In this document: piece after piece, positions 36,915 to 44,320 of the stretch | Layout: every line of letters starts with the position of its first letter | Position numbering within the stretch: the stretch's first letter is position 1 | Position numbers and translations under genes: made by a program | Source of the DNA: Streptomyces rhizosphaerihabitans | GTDB lineage: Bacteria > Actinomycetota > Actinomycetes > Streptomycetales > Streptomycetaceae | NCBI RefSeq assembly: GCF_025399795.1 | Contig: NZ_JAODTZ010000032.1 | Coordinates: 1 to 64,000, forward strand | Length of the DNA: 64,000 nucleotides | Direction: 5' to 3' | Notes under the pieces: generated by a model | What the model was told of the DNA's origin: nothing | The model's input: the letters and a program-made list of their open reading frames with translations, nothing else | The model's database searches: none

Positions 36915-37463
36915 TCAACGAACGCCGAGCACCCTGTCCGCGGCGGCCGCGGACGGCTTCCACCATGTCGTGACCGGCTCCCACACCAGGACGGCGGAAC
37001 CGGCGCCCAGCTCGCGCGCGGTGAAGGCGCGCCCGAAGAGCGAGGGATCGGCCGAGACGGTGATCGAGCGGACCCGGCGGGCGTCCGGGTCGGACCTGTC
37101 GGCGATCGTGCGCACGGACGCGTACGCGGTCAGGCCCGCGGCGATCCGGTACGGAGCGCTCTGTCCGGCGGGCTTCGGCAGGGCCGCGCCGTCGAGGTTG
37201 CCGAAGGTGACGACGGGGACGCGGTCGACGGTGCAGGCGCGGCTCGATCGGTTGGTCACGCGCAGGTGCAGTACGCGGTGGTCCGCGGACTGCTCGGCCC
37301 GCAGTCCGAGGGCGTTCGCCGAGCACTTCCTCGGCTGCGCGGCGGCCTTCGAGGGACGGGCGCCGGAGGGTGCGGACGGCATGGCAGCCGCACTGCTCTG
37401 GGGTACCGCGAGGAGCAGCGCGGCGGCGACGGCGGAGAGGGTGAGGACGGGTCGGATACGCAT
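36915..37463 (-). CDS. secreted DUF4232 protein
   Basis: A 182-residue exported protein. The signal peptide is MRIRPVLTLSAVAAALLLAVPQSSAAA (1-27). The mature part shows the DUF4232 pattern: a first cysteine in KCSANALGLRAE, LHLRVTNRSSRACTVDRVPVVTF with a second cysteine, and a beta-rich remainder ending EPVTTWWKPS. ATG at 37463 has AGGGGGA 9 nt upstream, preferred to an ATG at 37490. The function is unknown; such proteins are common in actinobacterial secretomes. Confidence 0.88.
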   Translation of the reverse strand: MRIRPVLTLSAVAAALLLAVPQSSAAAMPSAPSGARPSKAAAQPRKCSANALGLRAEQSADHRVLHLRVTNRSSRACTVDRVPVVTFGNLDGAALPKPAGQSAPYRIAAGLTAYASVRTIADRSDPDARRVRSITVSADPSLFGRAFTARELGAGSAVLVWEPVTTWWKPSAAAADRVLGVR

Positions 37464-37708
37464 CGGTGCTGTTCCCCCTGCTGTGGTCATGTGCGGGCTC
37501 GGCGGGCCGGATGAAGGCGACGCCTGTCCATAGTGACCTTCGGCGGGTACGAGAGGCTGTAACCGACTTGTCCGTGTTACGTATCCGAGCCCGTTCTGTC
37601 ACCGTCCGGGCGGATGCCTTGGCCGTTCGGGGCACCCCGGAGCCGGTGGGAGAGGCGCCTGGCCGTGCGGTCGTCGGCGCCGCGCCCGCGGCACGCCTGC
37701 GCCGCCGG

Positions 37709-39286
37709 TCAGCCGGCGTCCGTGTCCTCCGGGCCGCAGGAGCTTCCGCTGGCCGGCAGGGACCCGTACAGCAGGAAGTCGTCGACCTTCCGGTGCACGC
37801 ACTTCGAGGACGCGTACCCGGTGTGCCCCTCGCCCTTGTTGTCGAGCACCACCGCGGAGGAGCCGAGGCGCCTGGCGGTCTCCAGGGTCCAGCGGTAGGG
37901 GGTCGCCGGATCCCCGCGGGTGCCGACGAGCAGCATCTTCGCGGTGGGTACGTCGCGGACCTCGTCGCGTATGTAGTCGGTGCCCTTCGGGCGGCCGTAG
38001 CACATCAGCACCTGGGCGAGCCGGTACTGGCCGAAGACGGGCGACGCCTCCTCGTAGGCGGCGCGCAGTCCGGCGATCTGCCGGGTGACCTGGTCGGCGC
38101 TGGGCCGGTCGGGGTCGTCGGCGCAGTTGACGGCCATCAGGGCGGCGGGGAGGTTGTCGAGGGGGATGTCCTCCTCGTCGACGAGCCCGCCGTTCTGCTT
38201 CGGCCGCTGCCGGGCGGGCGTGGAGGTGTCGGGCAGCGAGGCGCCGCCGTACAGCTGCGTGAGTCCGTGGGTGTCGCCGTCCTGGACCAGCAGGTTGAGG
38301 GCCTGTTCGAGGACGGGCCACATCGCCTTGCTGTAGAGCGCCTGGCTGACCGCCCCCACCAGGTCCTGTCCGGTGAACTCCTGGCCGAAGTCCGACGGCA
38401 CCGGTTCCTCGTCGAGCGACCTGACGAGCTGGACCACCTGCTCGCCGGCGCTGCGCTGATCCTGTCCGAACGGGCAGGCCATGTTCTTCGCGCACCAGGT
38501 GATGAAGTCGTCGAGCGCGGTCTGCTGTCCCTCGGCACCTATGAGGCCCTGCTCGGCGATCGGCTCGGTGAGGGTGTCGACACCGTCGAGCACCATCCGC
38601 CCCGTCTTCTTGGGGAACTGGGCCGCGTACACCGCGCCGAGCCGCGTCCCGTACGAGAAGCCGAGATAGTTGAGCTTCTTGTCGCCGAGCGCCTGGCGCA
38701 TCACGTCCAGGTCGCGGGAGGCGTTGACCGTGCCGATGTGGGGGAGGACGGCGCCGGAGTGCTCGGCGCACGTGTCGGCGGCCTTCTTGACCGCCTTGAG
38801 CGCCGCCTGCACGTCGGTGCCGCCGGCCGTCGCTCCGAAGATCGCGTCCACACCGTCGCCGCAGCTGACGGGCGAGGACCGGCCGACGCCGCGGGGGTCG
38901 AAGGTCACCACGTCGTAGCCGTTCGTCAGGCCCATGAAGTCCTTGCCTCCCGCGGCGAGTTCGGGAATTCCCGCACCGCCGGGACCACCGAAGTTCAACA
39001 GCACCGAACCCCGTGAACGGCCCGTCGCCCGGTAGCGCGCCAGGGCCAGGTCGAGCGTGCCGTGGTCCGGCCTCGCATAGTCCAGCGGGACGGTGACCTT
39101 GCCGCACTGCAGGTCCTCGGGCATGCCGTCGCCCTTGCAGGCCGCCCACGCGATCTTCTGGCCGTAGAAGCGGGACAGGTCGGGCCCGTCGTCGGCGGCC
39201 GCCGCCATCGGCAGACCCGCCGCCATCAGGGTCAGCGTCGCGGTGGCGGCTGCCACGACCGCGAAGCGTTGGTGCATGGACTGCAT
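37709..39286 (-). CDS. secreted tripeptidyl aminopeptidase-like alpha/beta hydrolase
   Basis: A 525-residue exported peptidase of the Streptomyces SlpD/SlpE type, with a C-terminal TAP-like domain. The signal peptide ends near AAAADDGPD (about residue 33). The oxyanion region is LLNFGGPGGAG, the nucleophile elbow is GFSYGTRLG, the acid is in GTRGDPATPYRW, and the histidine is in GEGHTGYASS. Cysteine pairs (AACKGDGMPEDLQC, PVSCGDG, CAKNMACPFG) are retained, as expected for a secreted enzyme. ATG at 39286 is preceded by GGAGG at 5 nt. It probably trims N-terminal tripeptides from extracellular proteins. Confidence 0.93.
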   Translation of the reverse strand: MQSMHQRFAVVAAATATLTLMAAGLPMAAAADDGPDLSRFYGQKIAWAACKGDGMPEDLQCGKVTVPLDYARPDHGTLDLALARYRATGRSRGSVLLNFGGPGGAGIPELAAGGKDFMGLTNGYDVVTFDPRGVGRSSPVSCGDGVDAIFGATAGGTDVQAALKAVKKAADTCAEHSGAVLPHIGTVNASRDLDVMRQALGDKKLNYLGFSYGTRLGAVYAAQFPKKTGRMVLDGVDTLTEPIAEQGLIGAEGQQTALDDFITWCAKNMACPFGQDQRSAGEQVVQLVRSLDEEPVPSDFGQEFTGQDLVGAVSQALYSKAMWPVLEQALNLLVQDGDTHGLTQLYGGASLPDTSTPARQRPKQNGGLVDEEDIPLDNLPAALMAVNCADDPDRPSADQVTRQIAGLRAAYEEASPVFGQYRLAQVLMCYGRPKGTDYIRDEVRDVPTAKMLLVGTRGDPATPYRWTLETARRLGSSAVVLDNKGEGHTGYASSKCVHRKVDDFLLYGSLPASGSSCGPEDTDAG

Positions 39287-39546
39287 GCCTGCCTCCAGGG
39301 TCGCCCTGCGGTGGACCGGCGGTACCCCCCGGATCACGATAGGCGTGGCCTCGGGGGCACGCCTCTGGGCGGGCGCGACCGGCCGCCGTGCCTTACTCTG
39401 CCCGCCGACATCCTTCGAACAGGGGCGGTGCGCCGTTCGACAGGCGTGACCCTCGATGGGGTGAAAGGCCGATAAGCCATAACTCGGATGGGTCACAGGC
39501 GTTCTTGGCAATGTGGGCGAGTGCCCGCGACGATGTCAGGAAGGCA

Positions 39547-40302
39547 GTGAACCTTATGAAACGGGTGACCCGAAATGGCTTGATCGCCGCGGCCGCCGCC
39601 TCAGGCGCGCTGGCCGCGGTCATGCCGGCCCACGCCGACTCCGCGGCGAACGGCACGGCGGCAGGCTCGCCCGGCGTGATCTCCGGAAACACCGTCCAGC
39701 TTCCCTTGCACGTTCCGGTGAACCTGTGCGGGAACACGGTCGACGTGGCCGGGCTGTTCAACCCCGCCGCGGGCAACCGCTGCGCCGACGTGAGCGCCGG
39801 AGGCGGGACCGCCGCGTCCGGCGGCGGGCGGCACGGGGGAGCCCGCGGGCACAGTGGTGGCGGCGCAGGCGGTGGCGGCGCGCACGGTGGCGGGGTCACG
39901 GGCGGTGGCGCGGTCGCGCACGGTGGCGGAAAGGATTCACCGGGTGTGCTCTCGGGCAACGGCCTTCAGCTCCCGGTGGATCTCCCGGTCAACGTCAGCG
40001 GCAACTCCGTGACGGTGGTCGGCCTCGGCAACGCGTCCGTCGGCAACGAGTCCGTCAACGCCTCGGGCGGCAAGCCCCGGCAGCCGCACCACCTCGCGAA
40101 GCCCGCCCCGAGGCCGTCCACCCAGCCCGCGGTGACCCCGGAGACCGGGGCACGGGGACAGGTCCGGCCGCAGAGCGGGGCCGTGGCCTCCCTCGCCCAT
40201 ACCGGCGCGGACCAGACGATGCCCGCCATCGCGGCGAGCGCTGCGCTGCTGCTGGGCGGCGCCGTCCTGTACCGCCGGTTCCGGCCCGCCGCGGTCCGCT
40301 GA
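39547..40302 (+). CDS. long chaplin with LAxTG sortase signal
   Basis: A 251-residue cell-wall-anchored hydrophobic surface protein of aerial hyphae. A signal peptide covers about 1-31. The first chaplin domain (41-83) has the two expected cysteines, C61 and C79. A linker of glycine, histidine and alanine (84-128) follows. The second chaplin domain (131-173) has serine at both cysteine positions (S151, S169). A proline-rich stretch, the sortase motif LAHTG (216-220), a hydrophobic helix and a basic tail (YRRFRP) end the protein. The GTG at 39547 is chosen because AGGA lies 5 nt before it; an ATG three codons later (39556) is possible. Chaplin genes are developmentally controlled, but I could not identify a BldN-type promoter. 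Confidence 0.93.
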   Translation: MNLMKRVTRNGLIAAAAASGALAAVMPAHADSAANGTAAGSPGVISGNTVQLPLHVPVNLCGNTVDVAGLFNPAAGNRCADVSAGGGTAASGGGRHGGARGHSGGGAGGGGAHGGGVTGGGAVAHGGGKDSPGVLSGNGLQLPVDLPVNVSGNSVTVVGLGNASVGNESVNASGGKPRQPHHLAKPAPRPSTQPAVTPETGARGQVRPQSGAVASLAHTGADQTMPAIAASAALLLGGAVLYRRFRPAAVR

Positions 40303-40321
40303 CACGCGGCGATCACGGACC

Positions 40322-40357
40322 GGAGGCTCCATCGGACGGGTGACCGGTGGAGCCTCC
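40322..40357 (+). terminator. hairpin downstream of the chaplin gene
   Basis: A 10-bp perfect stem (GGAGGCTCCA and TGGAGCCTCC) extended inward by six more pairs after one mismatch, with the loop ACGGGTGA. It starts 20 bp past the chaplin stop. Confidence 0.75.
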
Positions 40358-40430
40358 TCCAGGTGTGTTCGCCCCCGCGCCCCCCCGCGAGTCGACTTCG
40401 GCCGTGTCGGGGGAGGAAGAGGAGGGAGTC

Positions 40431-41990
40431 TCAGGGCGCGGCGTCGAGCAGGTCGAGTGCGCTCTGCTGCCGGGCCGCGTCGGTGCGGTCCAGGGGGCCG
40501 GACCAGCGCAGACCGTACTGGTCGAGCGCGTTGCGGTCCCCGGCGTGGGCGGCGTCGGCCTGCCGCCCCAGATAGGCGGAGTACGGATGGTCGGGCAGCG
40601 CGGCGTCGAGCCGGCCGAGACCGCGGACATGGGCCCCCTTGAAGGACGGCCCGTCGGCCCCGCAGTCGCCGCTCTCGCACGGGTCCCGCAGAATCCCGCC
40701 CGCGGTGTTGAGCACCGGGGAGGTGGTCGCCGCGTCGGCGATCTGCCGTGCCGCGTCGAGCGTCCCGCTGTCGCCGGTCGCGCGGTTCAGCTCGGTCAGC
40801 GCGCCCAGGAGCACGCCCTGGTTGTACGACCACACGGTGCCGCCGTTGTTCCGGCAGGTCGACAGATCGATACCGTCGTTCACCAGGTGAGAGGTGTTCA
40901 CCATGCCCGTCGTCCGGAACCAGGACCAGCCGGCCAGGGCCCGCGAGAGATAGGCGCTGTCACCGGGCACCCGGTTGTGCAGAGCCGCGTTGAGCTGGAT
41001 GTAAAGGGAGTTGGAGATCGCGTTCTTGTACGTCTTCGCGGTGCTCCACCACACCCCACCGCCGCAGGCCGAGTCCCAGTACGCCGCCATGTGATCGGCG
41101 TCGGCGCGTGCGGTGCTCAGATAGCGGCTGTCGCCGGTCAGGTCGTACGCGGCCACCCAGGCGAGTCCCCACCAGCCGGTGTCGTCGAGGTAGTCGTTGC
41201 GGAACTGCCCTCCCTGTGAGCCGAGTTGACGGTCGTAGGTCCTCGCGATCGCGTACTTGTAGCTGCCCATGCCGGTCACCCGGATGTTGTCGATCAGGGC
41301 CGTGAGCGCGTTCGCGGAGTTCCACCAGCCGGTCGTGGAGAAGAGCCCGGTGGAGTTGTCGTAGAACATCATCTGGGCCGTCGCGGCGGCCGTACGCCGC
41401 TCACCCGCGTTCCAGGTCGTGCGCGCCCAGGCGGTGCACGCGATGTCGGTGCGGTCCCCGGCCTTGCCGCAGGCGCGCAGGGCGCCGACACCGAGGTTGC
41501 CCCAGTCGTCGACGTTGTACATGAGGGTGCGCCACCCGCGCTGACCCGTGGGCACGGAGGTGTTTCCGAGCCGGCTGCCCGAACTCCAGGTGCGGCCACC
41601 GTCGAAGGACCGGTCGAGCCACACCTCGTCGCCGGGGCTGCCGTTGTCGAGGGACGCCCAGCCCATCGCGTCCGTGTCGTCGAAGTGCAGGGTGATGGAG
41701 CGGGAGAAGAGGGTGGCGGAGACCGGGGTGCGGTCCTGCGGCGCCAGAGCGGGGTCGCGGGTGTCGCAGTACTTGTTGCAGACGGATGCGGCGGCGGACG
41801 CGGGGGTGGCGGACGTGGCGGTGGCTGGGGCGACGGGTCCGGCTCCGGCTCCGGCGGCGCGTGCGGGGAGTGCCGGCGCGGCGGGTGCGGGAAGCGCCAG
41901 TGCGGCGGGCGTGGGGAGTGCCAGCGCGGCGGAGAGTGCCAGGAGGACCGGAACGGCTCTGCTCAGACCGTGGGACAACGTTGTCTTCAT
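40431..41990 (-). CDS. secreted GH76 alpha-1,6-mannanase-like protein
   Basis: A 519-residue exported glycoside hydrolase. The signal peptide and alanine/proline-rich linker cover about 1-75. A beta-type domain with FDGGRTWSSGSRLG follows, then the (alpha/alpha)6 catalytic domain with the family's paired aspartates in RNDYLDDTGWWGLAW and later YKNAISNSLYIQLNAALHNR and TVWSYNQGVLLGAL. GH76 enzymes cut alpha-1,6-mannan, for example of fungal cell walls. AGAGG lies 6 nt before the ATG. Upstream are a CebR-like operator (42028-42041) and a further palindrome, so sugar-responsive LacI-type control is likely. Confidence 0.9.
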   Translation of the reverse strand: MKTTLSHGLSRAVPVLLALSAALALPTPAALALPAPAAPALPARAAGAGAGPVAPATATSATPASAAASVCNKYCDTRDPALAPQDRTPVSATLFSRSITLHFDDTDAMGWASLDNGSPGDEVWLDRSFDGGRTWSSGSRLGNTSVPTGQRGWRTLMYNVDDWGNLGVGALRACGKAGDRTDIACTAWARTTWNAGERRTAAATAQMMFYDNSTGLFSTTGWWNSANALTALIDNIRVTGMGSYKYAIARTYDRQLGSQGGQFRNDYLDDTGWWGLAWVAAYDLTGDSRYLSTARADADHMAAYWDSACGGGVWWSTAKTYKNAISNSLYIQLNAALHNRVPGDSAYLSRALAGWSWFRTTGMVNTSHLVNDGIDLSTCRNNGGTVWSYNQGVLLGALTELNRATGDSGTLDAARQIADAATTSPVLNTAGGILRDPCESGDCGADGPSFKGAHVRGLGRLDAALPDHPYSAYLGRQADAAHAGDRNALDQYGLRWSGPLDRTDAARQQSALDLLDAAP

Positions 41991-42027
41991 GGTCGACCTC
42001 TGTTCGGGGAGAGGCGTAGGTGGGGGC

Positions 42028-42041
42028 GGAGAGCGCTCCCG
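42028..42041. promoter_or_regulatory. CebR-like (LacI family) operator upstream of GH76
   Basis: GGAGAGCGCTCCCG matches the 14-bp CebR consensus TGGGAGCGCTCCCA at 11 positions on the reverse strand, including the core GGGAGCGCTC. It is 38 bp upstream of the GH76 start. A related LacI-family regulator of mannan use is also possible. Confidence 0.55.
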
Positions 42042-42054
42042 GAAGTTAGTTGCG

Positions 42055-42070
42055 TGACGCGTGCGCGTCA
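42055..42070. promoter_or_regulatory. 16-bp palindrome upstream of GH76
   Basis: TGACGCG-TG-CGCGTCA, with perfect 7-bp arms, 65 bp upstream of the GH76 start and adjacent to the CebR-like site. It may be a second operator or part of the promoter. Confidence 0.45.
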
Positions 42071-42224
42071 ATAGTTGTGGAGGTGTCGCGAGCCCTTGGG
42101 CTCGCACGGCACGGTGACGGCACAGCGCCGGGCGCGCGTGCCGAAGTGGCCGAATCCCTTCCCGCGTGGGGCGCTGGTCGCTGCGATCCGTAGGGAGATC
42201 GGGAAGGATGCTGCGCGTGCGGCA

Positions 42225-42305
42225 GGCCGGCGCATTCCGCGATCCGCGGGCGGCCGGCGCACCCCGCGACCGGTCTGCGGCCGGCGCACCCACCGACCCG
42301 TATGC
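42225..42305. repeat. 27-bp tandem repeat, 3 copies
   Basis: The unit begins GGCCGGCGCA and recurs at 42225, 42252 and 42279 with a spacing of exactly 27 bp. Copies differ at several positions. The last copy ends just before the acetyltransferase start. Confidence 0.85.
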
Positions 42306-42319
42306 ATTGGAGCGCCCCC

Positions 42320-43177
42320 ATGACCACTCCGGGACCCGACGGCCTCGTCGTCAGCCAGGCCACGCTGGACGACTGGAAGGTGGTCGGCGGCTGGGCGGCG
42401 GACGAGGGATGGAACCCCGGGCTCCTCGACAGTGCGAGCTTCTTCGCCCAGGACCCCGGGGGCTTCTTCCTCGGACGTGTCGAAGGGGAACCGGTATCGG
42501 CCATCTCGGTGGTCAACTACGGCGCCGACTACGCCTTCCTGGGCTTCTACCTCGTACGCCCCGATCTGCGCGGGAACGGCTACGGCGTCGCCACCTGGGA
42601 GGCGGCCCTCGCGCACGCGGGCGGCCGGACCGTCGGCCTCGACGGAGTGGTGGCGCAGCAGGACAACTATCGCAAGTCGGGCTTCGAACTCGCCTACCGG
42701 ACCGTCCGGTTCACCGGCGTCGCCCCGGTGGGGGAGGCGCCGTCGGGAGTGCGGGCGGCCGAGCGGGCGGATCGCGCGGCCATCGCGGCGTACGACAGCG
42801 CGTGCTACCCCGCCGACCGGCCGGTGTTCCTGGAGTCGTGGCTGGCCGCCCCCGGGCACCGCACCTTCGTCCGGCACGCCGACGACGGGCACCTGAGCGG
42901 GTACGCCGTGATCCGTCCGGCGCGTGACTCCCTGCGGATCGGGCCCCTGTTCGCCGACACCGCCGACGACGCCCGCGCGCTGTTCGCCGCGCTGGCCGCC
43001 GACGCGGGCGGGAGGGCGCTCGCCATCGACGTGCCCGAGACGAACGCGGCGGCCGTCGCCCTCGTCGAGAAGCTCGGCCTGACACCCTCCTTCGAGACGG
43101 CCCGCATGTACACCGGGCCGGTCAGGGCGTTCGCGGAGGCGCGGGTCCACGGGGTCACCACGCTCGAACTCGGGTAG
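42320..43177 (+). CDS. GNAT N-acetyltransferase with C-terminal Acetyltransf_18-like domain
   Basis: A 285-residue protein with two GNAT-type halves. The N-terminal half has the acetyl-CoA loop VRPDLRGNGYGVATWEAAL near 80-98 after the strand AISVVNYGADYAFLGFYLV. The C-terminal half (about 130-285) resembles Acetyltransf_18/DUF1248 (LESWLAAPGHRTFV, SLRIGPLFADTADDARALFAAL). The ATG at 42320 has GGAG 7 nt upstream and is preferred to an ATG at 42302. The acceptor is unknown. It converges with the metallo-hydrolase, with a 22-bp gap. Confidence 0.9.
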   Translation: MTTPGPDGLVVSQATLDDWKVVGGWAADEGWNPGLLDSASFFAQDPGGFFLGRVEGEPVSAISVVNYGADYAFLGFYLVRPDLRGNGYGVATWEAALAHAGGRTVGLDGVVAQQDNYRKSGFELAYRTVRFTGVAPVGEAPSGVRAAERADRAAIAAYDSACYPADRPVFLESWLAAPGHRTFVRHADDGHLSGYAVIRPARDSLRIGPLFADTADDARALFAALAADAGGRALAIDVPETNAAAVALVEKLGLTPSFETARMYTGPVRAFAEARVHGVTTLELG

Positions 43178-43199
43178 CGGTCGCGGTGGCCGGACCCCG

Positions 43200-43949
43200 T
43201 CAGCCGGCCAGCTCCCGGGCGCGCTGAGCCGCCTTGCGCACCGAGGCGCGGTGCACGGGTCCGTGTCCGGGAAGCAGCACGTCGGCGGCGAGGGCCTCGA
43301 TGCGTTCGAGCGAGGCGAGGGCTCCGGCGCGCTCCGTGTCGAACATCCTGGGCAGCAGCTGCGGACCTTGTATCCGTGAGGTGGGGTGACCGCTCACCAG
43401 GGCGTCACCGGAGATCAGTACCCCGGCGTCCGGCAGGTGGTAGACGCAGTGACCGGGCGTGTGGCCGGGCGTGTGCACCGGGACCGGCCGGCCGGGCAGA
43501 TCGAGCGGGCCCTCGTGCGGGAAGGCCTCGGGCTTCGTCATCGTGACGTCCGCCGTGCCGCCGGAGCGGATGGCGTGCACCGCCCAGGGCAGCACACCCG
43601 GGCGCCACGCCTGCCGCATCACCTGTCCGATGCTCACCTGGTGGAGGAACTCGCGGCGCGCGTGCGGTACTTCGGTCTCGTGCAGCTGGACCGGAGTCCC
43701 GTAGGTGCTGTTCAGGAACTCGGCGGAGCCGAGGTGGTCGCTGTGCGCGTGCGTGATGAGCACGGCGGTGACGGCCTCTGGCGCGTGCCCCAGGGTCTTC
43801 AGCGACGCCAGGAGTTCCTCGCGGTCGCCGGGGTACCCCGTGTCGATCAGGGTGACGGAGTCGCCCTCGGACAGCACCACCCAGTTCGTGTTGCTGCCGT
43901 GCACCAGATGAACTCCGGCGGCTGCCTCGACGATCGATTCCTCGCGCAT
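43200..43949 (-). CDS. MBL-fold metallo-hydrolase
   Basis: A 249-residue metallo-beta-lactamase-fold hydrolase with the metal motif THAHSDHLG near 62-70, further ligands in TPGHTPGHCVYHL and ISGDALVSG, and a C-terminal LLPGHGPVHR. The family includes glyoxalase II-like and lactonase enzymes; the substrate is not evident. Two ATGs six bases apart are possible (43949 and 43955); the inner one has GGGA at 5 nt. It has no signal peptide, so it is cytoplasmic. Confidence 0.92.
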   Translation of the reverse strand: MREESIVEAAAGVHLVHGSNTNWVVLSEGDSVTLIDTGYPGDREELLASLKTLGHAPEAVTAVLITHAHSDHLGSAEFLNSTYGTPVQLHETEVPHARREFLHQVSIGQVMRQAWRPGVLPWAVHAIRSGGTADVTMTKPEAFPHEGPLDLPGRPVPVHTPGHTPGHCVYHLPDAGVLISGDALVSGHPTSRIQGPQLLPRMFDTERAGALASLERIEALAADVLLPGHGPVHRASVRKAAQRARELAG

Positions 43950-44043
43950 GACCATCCCGACGTTGGATAACTGCTGGTGACCCCATGGGTCCTGACAGGG
44001 CGAAAGGTATCGCGAGCGCGTGCCCGACGGTGTACGGCCGCCG

Positions 44044-44083
44044 CTGCCCGCCTGCCCGCCTGCCCGCCTGCCCGCCTGCCCGC
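44044..44083. repeat. octamer tandem repeat (CTGCCCGC, 5 copies)
   Basis: Five perfect, uninterrupted copies of CTGCCCGC lie in the intergenic region between divergent promoters. The copy number may vary between strains by slippage. Confidence 0.9.
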
Positions 44084-44279
44084 CGCTGTCCGGCCTCTTC
44101 GGCGCCGTCCGTGCCCGGGGCGCGGCACGGTTGCTTCCGTGACGTGGTGAACGGGCCGGGCCTGCGCCCCGGATGCCCGCTCCGTCGGTGAAGGGCTGCC
44201 CGAAGGTGAACGGCCCTTTGAGACAAGGGACTTGACGCGGCCCGGCCAAGGCGCTCCCATATGGCGAGTCGCGTTGATT

Positions 44280-44301
44280 TTTGTTCGACTCTGCGAACAA
44301 A
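44280..44301. promoter_or_regulatory. perfect inverted repeat before the GH27 gene
   Basis: TTTGTTCG-N6-CGAACAAA, with 8-bp arms, ends 19 bp before the GH27 ATG. It is AT-rich compared with its surroundings. It could be an operator of a LacI-type repressor or a hairpin in the 5' leader that affects translation. Confidence 0.6.
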
Positions 44302-44320
44302 CCCCCCAAGGGAGAGCCGC

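Larger units (their letters stand above)
41991..42319. other. 329-bp divergent promoter region between GH76 and GNAT genes
   Basis: The region contains the CebR-like site, the 16-bp palindrome and three copies of a 27-bp repeat (described separately). No gene is supported within it. Confidence 0.6.
43950..44320. other. 371-bp divergent region between MBL hydrolase and GH27 genes
   Basis: This gap contains the octamer repeat (44044-44083), a TTGACG sequence at 44232-44237 that may be a -35 element, a half CebR-like site (GCGCTCCCA, 44251-44259), and the inverted repeat at 44280-44301. No gene is supported in it. Confidence 0.6.

Noticed and set aside
42225..42305. Possible CRISPR array
   Set aside because: The copies are contiguous without unique spacers, only three in number, and no cas genes are present.
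44232..44265. Vegetative promoter before GH27 based on TTGACG
   Set aside because: No -10 hexamer lies at 16-19 bp; CATATG would need a spacer of 20 bp.
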